Assembly (NCBI GenBank): GCA_025964055.1
Contig: JAOPZP010000553.1
Coordinates: 1 to 6,784 of the forward strand
Source of the DNA: Conexibacter sp.
GTDB lineage: Bacteria > Actinomycetota > Thermoleophilia > Solirubrobacterales > Solirubrobacteraceae
Direction of reading: 5' to 3'
Length of the DNA stretch: 6,784 bases
The position numbers and the translations under genes are program-made. Shown here piece after piece: positions 1-6,784 of the stretch (positions are counted from its first letter, which is position 1; each line of letters opens with the position of its first letter). The notes beneath the pieces were generated by a model that saw only the letters and a list, made by a program, of their open reading frames with translations, did not search any database and was not told the DNA's origin.

Positions 1-370
1 GCGCGGGCCGCCGCTGCTGCCACGGCCAGCGGCCCTCCAGCTCGACGTCCAGCGTGAAGCTCAGGAACGTCCGGACCGCGACGATGATCGCCAGCACGCC
101 GACGCTCTCGAACGTCGGGTCGACGGCGACGGTCCGGATGATGTCAGCGGCGACGAGGAACTCGAGGCCGAGCAGGATCGCCCGGCCGATGGCCTCGCGG
201 TAGACGCGGTAGGGCGAGCGCTCCTCCCCGCTCCCGGCGCCGCGCGCCAAGAGCGCGCGCACGAACGCCGCGCTGGCCAGCAGCATGCCCGCGACCACCA
301 CCACGACCCCGACGCCGTCGATGACCTTCGCGATCGCGTCGACCGCGCTCTGGAAGTCCTGGTCGCTCAC
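1..370 (-). CDS. DUF1622 family small membrane protein (3' end cut by window edge)
   Basis: The minus strand reads 123 codons from a GTG at 370-368 and runs off the left edge without a stop. The protein has three hydrophobic segments, at about residues 19-38, 61-80 and 88-107. The second carries the motif GRAILLGLEFLVAADIIRT, and the third is followed by RTFLSFTLDVELEGRWPW. These two stretches are the signature of DUF1622, a family of about 120-residue inner-membrane proteins with no established function. Little beyond the C-terminal tail should be missing, since family members usually end soon after the EGRWPW-like motif. The start is well constrained: an in-frame TAG lies five codons upstream (385-383), and no other start codon falls between. 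No Shine-Dalgarno sequence is visible. A terminator-like hairpin separates the gene from metK, so it is probably its own transcription unit. The family assignment is by remembered motif and is strong; the function is unknown. Confidence 0.85.
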   Translation of the reverse strand, partial: MSDQDFQSAVDAIAKVIDGVGVVVVVAGMLLASAAFVRALLARGAGSGEERSPYRVYREAIGRAILLGLEFLVAADIIRTVAVDPTFESVGVLAIIVAVRTFLSFTLDVELEGRWPWQQRRPA

Positions 371-379
371 GTCGGCGGC

Positions 380-385
380 ACGCTA
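380..385 (-). promoter_or_regulatory. Possible -10 box of the DUF1622 gene
   Basis: TAGCGT on the minus strand fits the actinobacterial TANNNT -10 pattern and ends nine bases before the GTG start. A transcript beginning a few bases downstream would be leaderless or nearly so, which fits the missing Shine-Dalgarno sequence. No convincing -35 box is seen; that position would fall inside the hairpin stem at 401-432. Weak, because such hexamers are common by chance. Confidence 0.22.
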
Positions 386-400
386 GCCGCCGCCCCAGAC

Positions 401-432
401 GACGAAGGGCGGCCCGGAGGCCGCCCTTCGTC
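401..432 (-). terminator. Hairpin terminator after metK
   Basis: A perfect 14-bp inverted repeat (401-414 pairing with 419-432) closes a four-base loop. It starts about 20 bases after the metK stop and lies before the DUF1622 start, so on the minus strand it is well placed to end the cmk-der-DUF3352-metK transcript. The stem is mostly G and C. The sequence after it on the minus strand (from 400 downward) has no T run, so this is an I-shaped or non-canonical terminator as often proposed for GC-rich Actinobacteria, or a 3'-end stabilising hairpin. Confidence 0.7.
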
Positions 433-453
433 CTGCAGGATGTCGCTGCGCGC

Positions 454-1676
<1,223 letters not shown>

Positions 1677-1680
<4 letters not shown>

Positions 1681-3074
1681 GAGGTGATGAGGAGGGAGAT
1701 CTCCGCGGTCGATTCGCTGTCGCTGCCGGACGTGTAGGCGCCGATGGCCCGAACCTGGGAGAGGTCCGCCTTGGCCGCCTGATAGGCCTTCGATTGCGCA
1801 AGGCCGGTCTGCTCGCCCAGCGTGAGCAGCCTGCTGAAGTTCAGGAAGAGTAGCGAGGACACCGATTGGGGGTGATTCCCGACCGTCTTTGACCATTGCC
1901 CGCTGTCAGGGAGGTGGTCGCCGCCGGCCCGGACGGCCGCGATCCCCTTGGGATCGGTCGACACCGCGACCTTGCCGTTGAAGACCGCGGTGGAGAAGCT
2001 CTTGCGCACCGCCGCCGGCAGCGCCGCGAGCGTCTTGCGGGTCGCCGCCTCGTCCTTCGCATGGCCCATGATCGTCAGCACCGGAGCAGGCGCGGCGGAG
2101 GTGAGCACGATCGCCGCCTCCCCCGGGAAGACCTGCTTGAGCGGGTCGGCGAGCTGCGTCACCAGCGGCGCGAGCTGCGCCGAGCTGCTGCCCGCCGCGG
2201 CGAGGATGCGCTGCAGCGCGGGCGCGACGTTGCTCACGCCGAGGTACGCCATGGCGGAGGCCGGGACGTCGGCGGCCAGCGTCGGCGTGAACTTCCGGAA
2301 GCCCGAAGTGCTCTGCCTGGCGAGCTTGGGATCGAGCTGCGACTTGACCACCAGGTGGGCGCGCCCGTCGGCGGCGCTGAGGCCGAACGCGGCGCCGCGC
2401 AGCGCGGGCTGGTCGAACAGGACGCCCACGGCGCCCAGCAGGCCGCCCTGGGGCGCGAGGAGACGGCGCACGCCGTCGCGCGACACCCAGCCGTCGGCCA
2501 CGCGGTCGGCGGGCAGGCCGGCGAAGGCCTTCTTCGGGAGGGCGGCGTCGGCGAGCGAGGCGCCCTCGCCCTTCTGCAGCTTCTGGGCGAGCGCGAGGCT
2601 CTCGGGCTGGCCGATGGCCAGGAACTTGCCCACGTAGGTCGAGCTCAGCGTGCCGCACCCGCGCTGCGTGGCGCCGGGATGGTCCTTGCCGGTGTCGACC
2701 AGCACGAGCGAGTTGGCCGTCTTGCCGCCGGCCGTGTCGAAGATCGCCAGGGCCGCCTCGTTCGCCGTCTTCAGCGCCTGGGCGGCGAGGTCGCAGCCGG
2801 GCGCCTGGAGGCGCTTGACGATCCCGTCGCGCAGGGCCGGCCAGCTGGGGAACGCGTCGGCCACCTTGGCCGCCGACGCCGTGGCCGAGCGGTCGCGGTC
2901 GGTCGAGAGGTGGACGTAGACCAGCGCGTCGGCGGGCACGAGGTGCGCCGCGCCGCTGGCGGGCGCCTTGCCCGAGGCGCCGCTTCCCCCGCCGAGGACG
3001 ATCACGAGCACGACGACGACCGCGGCCACCGCCGCGGCGACCCCGGCGAGGACGGCGGTCCTACTTGTCGTCAC
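1677..3074 (-). CDS. DUF3352-type membrane-anchored protein of unknown function
   Basis: A 465-residue protein starting at a GTG (3074-3072) inside the end of der. Residues 7-29 form a strongly hydrophobic Ala/Val segment after a short positive N-terminus, followed by a Gly/Ser/Ala-rich linker (29-44). This predicts a signal anchor with the rest of the protein outside the membrane; there is no lipobox cysteine. From about residue 45 the sequence LVPADALVYVHLSTD matches the typical opening of DUF3352 proteins. A similar stretch, DVPASAMAYLGVSN, recurs at 269-282, which suggests two related halves. Only two cysteines are seen in the outer part (94 and 140), and they could form a disulfide. The gene overlaps der by 14 bases upstream and metK by four bases downstream, so it is a full member of the operon. 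The function is not known and the neighbours, GTPase and SAM synthetase, do not reveal it. The family name is from recognition of the opening motif and is moderately sure. Confidence 0.8.
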
Positions 3075-4392
3075 GCCGGTTCTTGCGCTCGTTGAAGTCG
3101 ATGATCAAGGGGATGCCGTCCATGCCGAAGCGCGCACGCAGACGATTCTCGATGAAGTAGGCGTAGTCGCGCGTCACTCGATTGCGACTGTTGATCTGGA
3201 TGGCGAAGCGCGGCGGGCGCGTCTCGTACTGCGCCATGTACAGCATCCGCAGCCGGCTGCCCTGCTTGGCGGGCGGCTGGCGCTCCTGGACGACCTCGCT
3301 GATGAAGCGGTTGAGCTGCGGCGTCGGGATGCGCGTGAGCATCCGGTCGCCGAGGATGATCGCCTCGCGCAGCAGCCGGTCGACGTTGCGGCCGGTGACC
3401 GCCGAGACCGTCAGGACCTTCGGGCGCAGGCGCAGCTTGTTGTTGACCCGCGCGCGCTCGTGGTCGAGGTCGGCCTCCTCCATCGGGGCGACGTCCCACT
3501 TGTTGAGCACGAGCGCCGTGGCGCTGCCGGCCTTCATCGCCAGCTCGGCGATGCGCAGGTCCTGCGCGGTGACGCCGTCGTGGGCGTCGCAGATGACCAG
3601 CGCGACGTCGGCGCGCTCCACGGCCCGCTGCGAGCGCAAGGTGGTGTAGTACTCGACCGACTCGGTGACCTTGGACTGGCGGCGCATGCCGGCGGTGTCG
3701 ACGATGACCACGCGGCGGCCGTCGATCTCCATCGGCAGGTCGATGGCGTCGCGCGTGGTGCCTGCGACGTCGCTGACGATGACGCGGTCGGACTTGACGA
3801 ACTTGTTGACCAGCGACGACTTGCCGACGTTCGGCCGGCCGATGATCGCCAGGCGGATGATGCCCTCGTCCTCGGGCTCGAAGTCGCCCTCGGGCAGCAG
3901 CTCCACGACGCGGTCCAGCAGGTCGCCGGTGCCCAGGCCCTGCGTGGCCGAGACGGCCATCGGATCGCCGAGGCCCAAGGTGTAGAACTCGGTGGCCTGC
4001 GGGACGTCCTTGACGTCGTCGATCTTGTTGGCCGCGATGATCACCGGCTTGTTCCAGCGGCGGAGCAGGTCGGCGAGCTCCTCGTCGCCGGGGCGCGCGC
4101 CGGCCTTGGCGTCGACGACGAGCACCGCGAGGTCGGCGTCGGCCATCGCGGCCTGGGCCTGCTCGCGGATGGACCCCGCCATCGGGTCCTCGTCGAAGAA
4201 GTCCATGCCGCCGGTGTCGATCAGCGTGAAGCGCCGGCCGTTCCACTCGCAGGCCACCTCGTGGCGGTCGCGCGTGATCCCGGCGTCCTCGTGGACCACC
4301 GCGATGCGCGACTCGCTGAGCCGGTTGACCAGCGAGGACTTGCCGACGTTGGGGTAGCCGATGACGGCGACCTTGGGGCCTGAGGTGCTCAT
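3061..4392 (-). CDS. der: Ribosome biogenesis GTPase Der (EngA)
   Basis: Der has two tandem GTPase domains and a C-terminal KH-like domain. It binds the maturing 50S ribosomal subunit and is essential in most bacteria studied. In this 443-residue protein, domain 1 shows G1 GYPNVGKSS (12-20), G2 around T40, G3 DTGG (59-62), G4 NKID (122-125) and G5 SAT (148-150). Domain 2 shows G1 GRPNVGKSS (185-193), G2 GTTRD (211-215), G3 DTAG (232-235), G4 NKWD (297-300) and G5 SAVTG (330-334). The KH-like domain spans about 350-443 and ends in a basic/acidic tail (NERKNRRDDK). Length is close to the short Der form of about 436 residues. The start is the ATG at 4392-4390, beginning MSTSGPKVAVIGYPN. The same frame stays open upstream through cmk, but only as a shadow. 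The ATG overlaps the cmk stop (ATGA), and the stop TAG lies 14 bases inside the next gene. A Tyr replaces the more usual Arg in the first G1 loop; all nucleotide-binding residues remain. Confidence 0.98.
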   Translation of the reverse strand: MSTSGPKVAVIGYPNVGKSSLVNRLSESRIAVVHEDAGITRDRHEVACEWNGRRFTLIDTGGMDFFDEDPMAGSIREQAQAAMADADLAVLVVDAKAGARPGDEELADLLRRWNKPVIIAANKIDDVKDVPQATEFYTLGLGDPMAVSATQGLGTGDLLDRVVELLPEGDFEPEDEGIIRLAIIGRPNVGKSSLVNKFVKSDRVIVSDVAGTTRDAIDLPMEIDGRRVVIVDTAGMRRQSKVTESVEYYTTLRSQRAVERADVALVICDAHDGVTAQDLRIAELAMKAGSATALVLNKWDVAPMEEADLDHERARVNNKLRLRPKVLTVSAVTGRNVDRLLREAIILGDRMLTRIPTPQLNRFISEVVQERQPPAKQGSRLRMLYMAQYETRPPRFAIQINSRNRVTRDYAYFIENRLRARFGMDGIPLIIDFNERKNRRDDK

Positions 4393-4976
4393 GTGCGCAC
4401 TCGTTCCACGATCTGTTGGACGACCTCGTCGATGGAGAGGCCGGTGGTGTCCAGGGGCTGCGCGCCGGACGCGGGCTCCAGGGTGGTGCGGCCGTGGCCG
4501 CTGTCGCGCTGGTCGCGCATCGCCATCTCCTGTAGGACGACGCGCTCGTCGGCCCCGAGCTCGGCGGCGCGGCGACGGGCGCGCTCCTCCGGCGAGGCGG
4601 TCAGGAAGACCTTGACCTCGGCGTCGGGCGCCACGACCGTCGCGATGTCGCGGCCCTCGGCCACGTAGTCGCCGCCGGCGATCAGCTCCTGCTGGCGGGC
4701 GACGAGCGCCTGGCGCACCTCGGGCCTGGCCGCCACCTCGGACGCCTTCTCGCTGACCTCGCGCGTCCGGATGGCGGCGGTGACGTCCTCGCCGTCGCAG
4801 AGCACGCGGTCGCCGTCGAACGCGATGTCGAGGGTCGCCGGATCGCGCGGCCAGGCCAGCGCGGCGCAGCGGTACATGGCCCCGGTGTCGAGGTAGGTGA
4901 ACCCGAGGGCGCGCGCCACGGCGCGCGCCACGGTGGACTTGCCTGCTCCGGCAGGTCCGTCGATGGCGACAAGCAC
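4389..4976 (-). CDS. cmk: Cytidylate (CMP) kinase
   Basis: This cytosolic enzyme transfers phosphate from ATP to CMP or dCMP for pyrimidine nucleotide recycling. The P-loop GPAGAGKST is at residues 7-15 and YLDTGAMYR at 28-36. The CMP-site motif EGRDIATVV is at 107-115 and FLTASPEERARRR at 124-136. The lid/C-terminal motif RDQRDSGHGR is at 154-163, followed by PLDTTGLS at 174-181. At 195 residues it is shorter than the usual 220-230. By comparison with the E. coli protein as I remember it, most of the loss is between the YR motif and the FDGDRVLCDGEDVT strand, in the CMP-binding region, with a smaller gap before the lid. All catalytic motifs are present, so it should be active. Start is the GTG at 4976-4974, directly before LVAIDGPAG. 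The stop overlaps der by four bases, and this is the first gene of the operon. Confidence 0.96.
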   Translation of the reverse strand: MLVAIDGPAGAGKSTVARAVARALGFTYLDTGAMYRCAALAWPRDPATLDIAFDGDRVLCDGEDVTAAIRTREVSEKASEVAARPEVRQALVARQQELIAGGDYVAEGRDIATVVAPDAEVKVFLTASPEERARRRAAELGADERVVLQEMAMRDQRDSGHGRTTLEPASGAQPLDTTGLSIDEVVQQIVERVRT

Positions 4977-4983
4977 GCCCGGC

Positions 4984-4989
4984 AGGGTA
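4984..4989 (-). promoter_or_regulatory. Possible -10 box for a leaderless cmk operon transcript
   Basis: TACCCT on the minus strand fits TANNNT and is followed by exactly seven bases and then the cmk GTG. That spacing would put the transcription start on the start codon itself, a common arrangement in Actinobacteria. No Shine-Dalgarno sequence lies close before the GTG. With a 17-base spacer the -35 position reads TGCCAC (5012-5007), a poor match to TTGACA. The whole gap to the divergent gene is only 50 bases, so the promoter must lie here or inside the MFS gene. No clear -10 box for the MFS gene is seen in the same gap. Confidence 0.35.
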
Positions 4990-5026
4990 GGGCTCGGGCC
5001 GCTGGTGTGGCATCCTCCGCAATCTC

Positions 5027-6286
5027 ATGCGGCTGTTGGGACCGTTGCGGGAACGGGACTTCGCGTTGTTCTGGGTCGGCACGCTCGTGTCGCTGGTCGG
5101 CGACGGGATCTACCTCGTCGCCCTCCCGTTCGCGGTGCTGGAGCTCTCCGGGAGCGCCACGTCGCTGTCGCTGGTGGGCGTCTCGTGGTCGATCGGCCTG
5201 CTCGCGTTCCTGCTCATCGGCGGGATCGCGGCCGACCACTACGACAAGCGGCGCCAGCTGCTGGTGGCCGACGTCGTGCGGCTGATCGCGGTGGGGACCG
5301 CGGGCGGGCTGTCGCTCGGCGGCGCGCTCGAGGTGTGGCACCTCGTGGTGCTGAGCTTCTTCTTCGGCGCCGGCGAGGGCCTGTCGGGCCCGGCCATGGG
5401 CGCGATCATCCCCGAGCTCGTGCCCGACGAGAAGCTGGTGCAGGCCAACGCGCTGCAGCACTCGCTGCGCCCGATCGCGCTGCGGCTGATCGGGCCCGCG
5501 ATCGGCGGCGCCGTCGTCGCGCTGATCGACACGGGCGGAGCGCTGCTGGTCGACGCCGGGACGTTCGCGGCGTCGATCGTGTGCCTGGTGGCGATGCGCG
5601 CCACGGCGCCGGCGCACACCGGCGCGCGCGAGCCGCTGCGGACCCAGCTGCGCGAGGCCTCGGCGTTCGTGCGCAGCGAGACGTGGCTGTGGGCGACGCT
5701 GCTGATGGCCGCGATCGCGGTCCTGTTCTTCCTGGGCCCGACCGAGGTGCTCGTGCCGATCCGGATCGACCACGACCTCGGCGGCACCGCCAAGGACTTC
5801 GGGCTCGTGCTCGCGGCCGGCGGCGTCGGCGCGACCCTGGGAACGTTCGGGCTCGGCCACCTCGGCATGCCGCGCCGCGAGGTGTCGGTCCTCTACTGGG
5901 CCTGGGGCATCGCGGGCTTCGCGCTGTGCGGCTACGCGCTGGCGTCGGCGGTCTGGCAGCTGGTGCTGACGAGCTTCGTCTTCGGGTTGCTCAGCGGTCT
6001 GGGCAACCCGATCTGGGCGACGCTCATGCAGGTCCGCGTGCCCGTCGCGCTGCGCGGCCGGGTCGCCTCGCTGGACTGGCTGGTCTCCCTGGCGCTGACG
6101 CCCGTCTCCTTCGCCCTCACGGGCCCGCTGGCCGCGGCGTTCTCGGCCAAGTCGGTGCTGCTCGTCGCGGGCCTGGTGGCGGGCGGCGTGACGCTCGTGA
6201 TGCTCTACGCGGTGCCGGGGCTGCGCGCCGAGGACGGCGGGGTGGCGCGGGCGGAGGCGGCGGCGGCGCAGCGAGTGGTGGCGTAG
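5027..6286 (+). CDS. Major facilitator superfamily exporter (EntS/MFS_3-like)
   Basis: A 419-residue integral membrane transporter, probably with 12 transmembrane helices, that would export a small molecule using the proton gradient. It opens MRLLGPLRERDFALFW and then LVSLVGDGIYLVALPFAVLELSG (residues 20-42), the usual first helix of the enterobactin-exporter-like branch. Motif A, between helices 2 and 3, is GGIAADHYDKRRQLLVAD (65-82). The PAMGAIIPELVPDEKLVQAN stretch (122-141) is also typical of this branch. A soluble central loop (about 191-220) divides the two six-helix halves. The tail after residue 400 is Ala-rich, hydrophilic and low in complexity. Start ATG is the natural one for the family, with no visible Shine-Dalgarno sequence. 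The gene is divergent from cmk (50-base gap) and convergent with aroA. Substrate cannot be told: family members move siderophores, macrolides and other drugs, and no biosynthetic gene is adjacent. Confidence 0.9.
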   Translation: MRLLGPLRERDFALFWVGTLVSLVGDGIYLVALPFAVLELSGSATSLSLVGVSWSIGLLAFLLIGGIAADHYDKRRQLLVADVVRLIAVGTAGGLSLGGALEVWHLVVLSFFFGAGEGLSGPAMGAIIPELVPDEKLVQANALQHSLRPIALRLIGPAIGGAVVALIDTGGALLVDAGTFAASIVCLVAMRATAPAHTGAREPLRTQLREASAFVRSETWLWATLLMAAIAVLFFLGPTEVLVPIRIDHDLGGTAKDFGLVLAAGGVGATLGTFGLGHLGMPRREVSVLYWAWGIAGFALCGYALASAVWQLVLTSFVFGLLSGLGNPIWATLMQVRVPVALRGRVASLDWLVSLALTPVSFALTGPLAAAFSAKSVLLVAGLVAGGVTLVMLYAVPGLRAEDGGVARAEAAAAQRVVA

Positions 6287-6306
6287 GGGCGCACGGCTGG
6301 CGCTCA

Positions 6307-6406
6307 GCGCGAGCGCTGGTCGTGGTGCGCTGCGCTTCTCGGGGGCGATGACGACGGAGGTTCGAGCCGGCGCGAGCGCTGTCGGTCTTCCGCCGACCTC
6401 TCGGGG
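6307..6406 (+). repeat. Two imperfect direct repeats downstream of the MFS gene
   Basis: The 12-mer GCGCGAGCGCTG occurs at 6307-6318 and again at 6370-6381. Each copy is followed, after 18 or 17 unlike bases, by TCTCGGGG (6337-6344 and 6399-6406). The repeat period is therefore about 62-63 bases. A further nine-base word, TCGGGGCCG, is duplicated at 6401-6409 and 6415-6423. Shared blocks with a diverged middle suggest an old tandem duplication, although GC-rich composition makes some of this likely by chance. Confidence 0.5.
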
Positions 6407-6408
6407 CC

Positions 6409-6499
6409 GGTCGTTCGGGGCCGAAGCGCGGTCCGTGTCGTCTAACCCTTCCATATCAGGGGTTAGACGACACGGATCATCGTTCGTGCCCGAACGACC
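6409..6499. repeat. 91-base co-centred imperfect palindrome
   Basis: The 11-base arms GGTCGTTCGGG (6409-6419) and CCCGAACGACC (6489-6499) are perfect reverse complements. They share exactly the same axis (6454) as the inner hairpin at 6431-6477. In the 12-base stretches between outer and inner stems, four further bases pair in register (6422-6425 CGAA with 6483-6486 TTCG). The structure thus folds as one long hairpin with symmetric internal loops and no bulges. It lies near the midpoint of the gap, 122 bases after the MFS stop and 125 bases beyond the aroA stop. Confidence 0.8.
6431..6477. terminator. Central hairpin, probable bidirectional terminator
   Basis: The stem pairs 6432-6448 with 6460-6476 as 17 uninterrupted Watson-Crick pairs. 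It extends at the loop end by a U-G (6449/6459) and a U-A pair (6450/6458) and at the base by a G-U pair (6431/6477). The loop is seven bases (CCATATC). It sits between two convergent genes, where a bidirectional terminator is expected. No T run follows on either strand, and the stem is more AT-containing than its surroundings. A repeat-element or protein-binding palindrome is therefore an alternative reading. Confidence 0.55.
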
Positions 6500-6624
6500 C
6501 GAAAGCGATGGCGGCAGGCCGAGCGCGCCCCGCACCCGACACAGCATCCGTCGTCATTGCCGACGGACCACGCGAGCGGCACCCACGGCGCCGGCACTGC
6601 GCACCAAAAGCGCCGGCGGAACCC

Positions 6625-6784
6625 CTACCGCAGCAGCCCCGCCAGATCCTCCGCGAACCCCGGGTACGACACGTCCGCCGCCTCCATCCCGACGACCTCC
6701 ACGCCCTCGTCCGACGCCAGCCCCGCCACCGCGCCCAGCATCGCCAGCCGGTGGTCGCCGTGCGACGAGATGGTCCCTCCGCGC
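6625..6784 (-). CDS. aroA: EPSP synthase (3-phosphoshikimate 1-carboxyvinyltransferase), C-terminal end
   Basis: The last 52 codons and the TAG stop (6627-6625) of a gene that enters from the right edge on the minus strand. The visible sequence begins RGGTISSHGDHRLAMLGAVA and ends VVGMEAADVSYPGFAEDLAGLLR. The HGDHRLAM block is the conserved C-terminal motif of EPSP synthase, which takes part in the active site. SYPGF is the conserved near-terminal motif. The enzyme joins shikimate-3-phosphate and phosphoenolpyruvate in the aromatic amino acid pathway. The rest of the gene lies outside the window, so class and completeness cannot be judged. It has the same orientation as cmk, its common neighbour in other bacteria, but the MFS gene separates them. 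Confidence 0.95.
   Translation of the reverse strand, partial: RGGTISSHGDHRLAMLGAVAGLASDEGVEVVGMEAADVSYPGFAEDLAGLLR

Larger units (their letters stand above)
6345..6560. repeat. Outer inverted repeat enclosing the central palindrome
   Basis: The left arm at 6345-6358 (GCGATGACGACGGA) is the reverse complement of 6547-6560 at 13 of 14 positions, the exception being a G-T pair. The centre of this pair is only 1.5 bases from the centre of the inner palindrome. I see no clear target-site duplication outside the arms and no transposase gene inside, so a MITE-like origin is only a possibility. Confidence 0.5.
6287..6624. other. Non-coding convergent gap rich in inverted and direct repeats
   Basis: These 338 bases between the MFS and aroA stop codons hold no convincing gene on either strand. 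They contain a strong central hairpin (6431-6477), co-centred outer arms (6409-6419 / 6489-6499) and a wider inverted repeat (6345-6358 / 6547-6560). A short perfect palindrome with six-base arms lies at 6305-6318, and there are two imperfect direct repeats on the MFS side. The hairpin loop is rich in A and T compared with everything around it. Confidence 0.7.

Noticed and set aside
1681..1896. 72-codon N-terminal extension of MetK
   Set aside because: It overlaps the end of the DUF3352 gene in another frame and has no MetK similarity; the family start matches the ATG at 1680.
1896..4383. Long plus-strand frames antisense to DUF3352 and der (1896-3095 and 2968-4383)
   Set aside because: Both mirror real minus-strand genes, have Arg- or Val/Asp-rich low-information translations and no domain I recognise.
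3061..5082. A 673-codon minus-strand frame that would extend Der far upstream, with GGAGGATG (5018-5011) as a tempting start
   Set aside because: The extra N-terminus is Arg/Pro/Gly-rich and lies over cmk in another frame. Der homology begins at the ATG at 4392, and cmk in the true frame has all its motifs.
6359..6368. GGTTCGAGCC, resembling a tRNA T-arm
   Set aside because: The flanks do not form the five-base T stem, and no acceptor, anticodon arm or CCA-like end is found nearby.
6381..6397. Small hairpin GTCGG/CCGAC with seven-base loop as the MFS terminator
   Set aside because: A five-base GC stem is expected by chance at this composition, and a far stronger hairpin lies just downstream.
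4682..6547. 621-codon minus-strand frame opposite the MFS gene
   Set aside because: Extremely Arg/His/Gln-rich shadow of the transporter that runs through the repeat gap; the plus strand encodes a clear MFS protein.

Overview
The window is very GC-rich and carries a housekeeping block typical of an actinobacterial chromosome. The gene families, the GC-driven antisense shadow frames, the GTG starts, the acidic MetK insert of actinobacterial type and the DUF3352 and DUF1622 proteins fit Actinomycetota. A deep-branching class such as Thermoleophilia (Solirubrobacterales-like) is my best guess, but this is inference from gene content and not from a marker comparison.

Layout from left to right. 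The left edge (2-370, minus strand) is a nearly complete small DUF1622 membrane protein. A 14-bp perfect hairpin at 401-432 separates it from the operon upstream. That operon runs on the minus strand from 4976 down to 454: cmk (CMP kinase), der (double-GTPase ribosome assembly factor), a membrane-anchored DUF3352 protein, and metK (S-adenosylmethionine synthetase). Its three junctions overlap by 4, 14 and 4 bases, so the four genes are almost certainly co-transcribed and probably translationally coupled. A TANNNT box seven bases before the cmk GTG suggests a leaderless transcript. Only 50 bases separate cmk from a divergent MFS exporter gene on the plus strand (5027-6286). The right edge (6625-6784, minus strand) is the 3' end of aroA (EPSP synthase).

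The MFS and aroA genes converge on a 338-base non-coding gap. The gap holds nested inverted repeats: a near-perfect hairpin (6431-6477) inside a 91-base palindrome (6409-6499) with exactly the same centre, and an outer 14-base inverted repeat (6345-6358 / 6547-6560) centred 1.5 bases away. There are also imperfect direct repeats on the MFS side. This is the only part of the window whose structure is not explained by ordinary genes. It could be an elaborate bidirectional terminator or a decayed palindromic mobile or repeat element.

Functionally, cmk (CMP/dCMP phosphorylation), der (50S subunit maturation) and metK (methyl donor supply) are growth-linked genes. aroA and cmk are neighbours in many bacteria. 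Here they keep the same orientation but are split by the oppositely oriented transporter, which looks like an insertion into an older aroA-cmk-der cluster. I see no defence system, CRISPR array, RNA gene or transposase.
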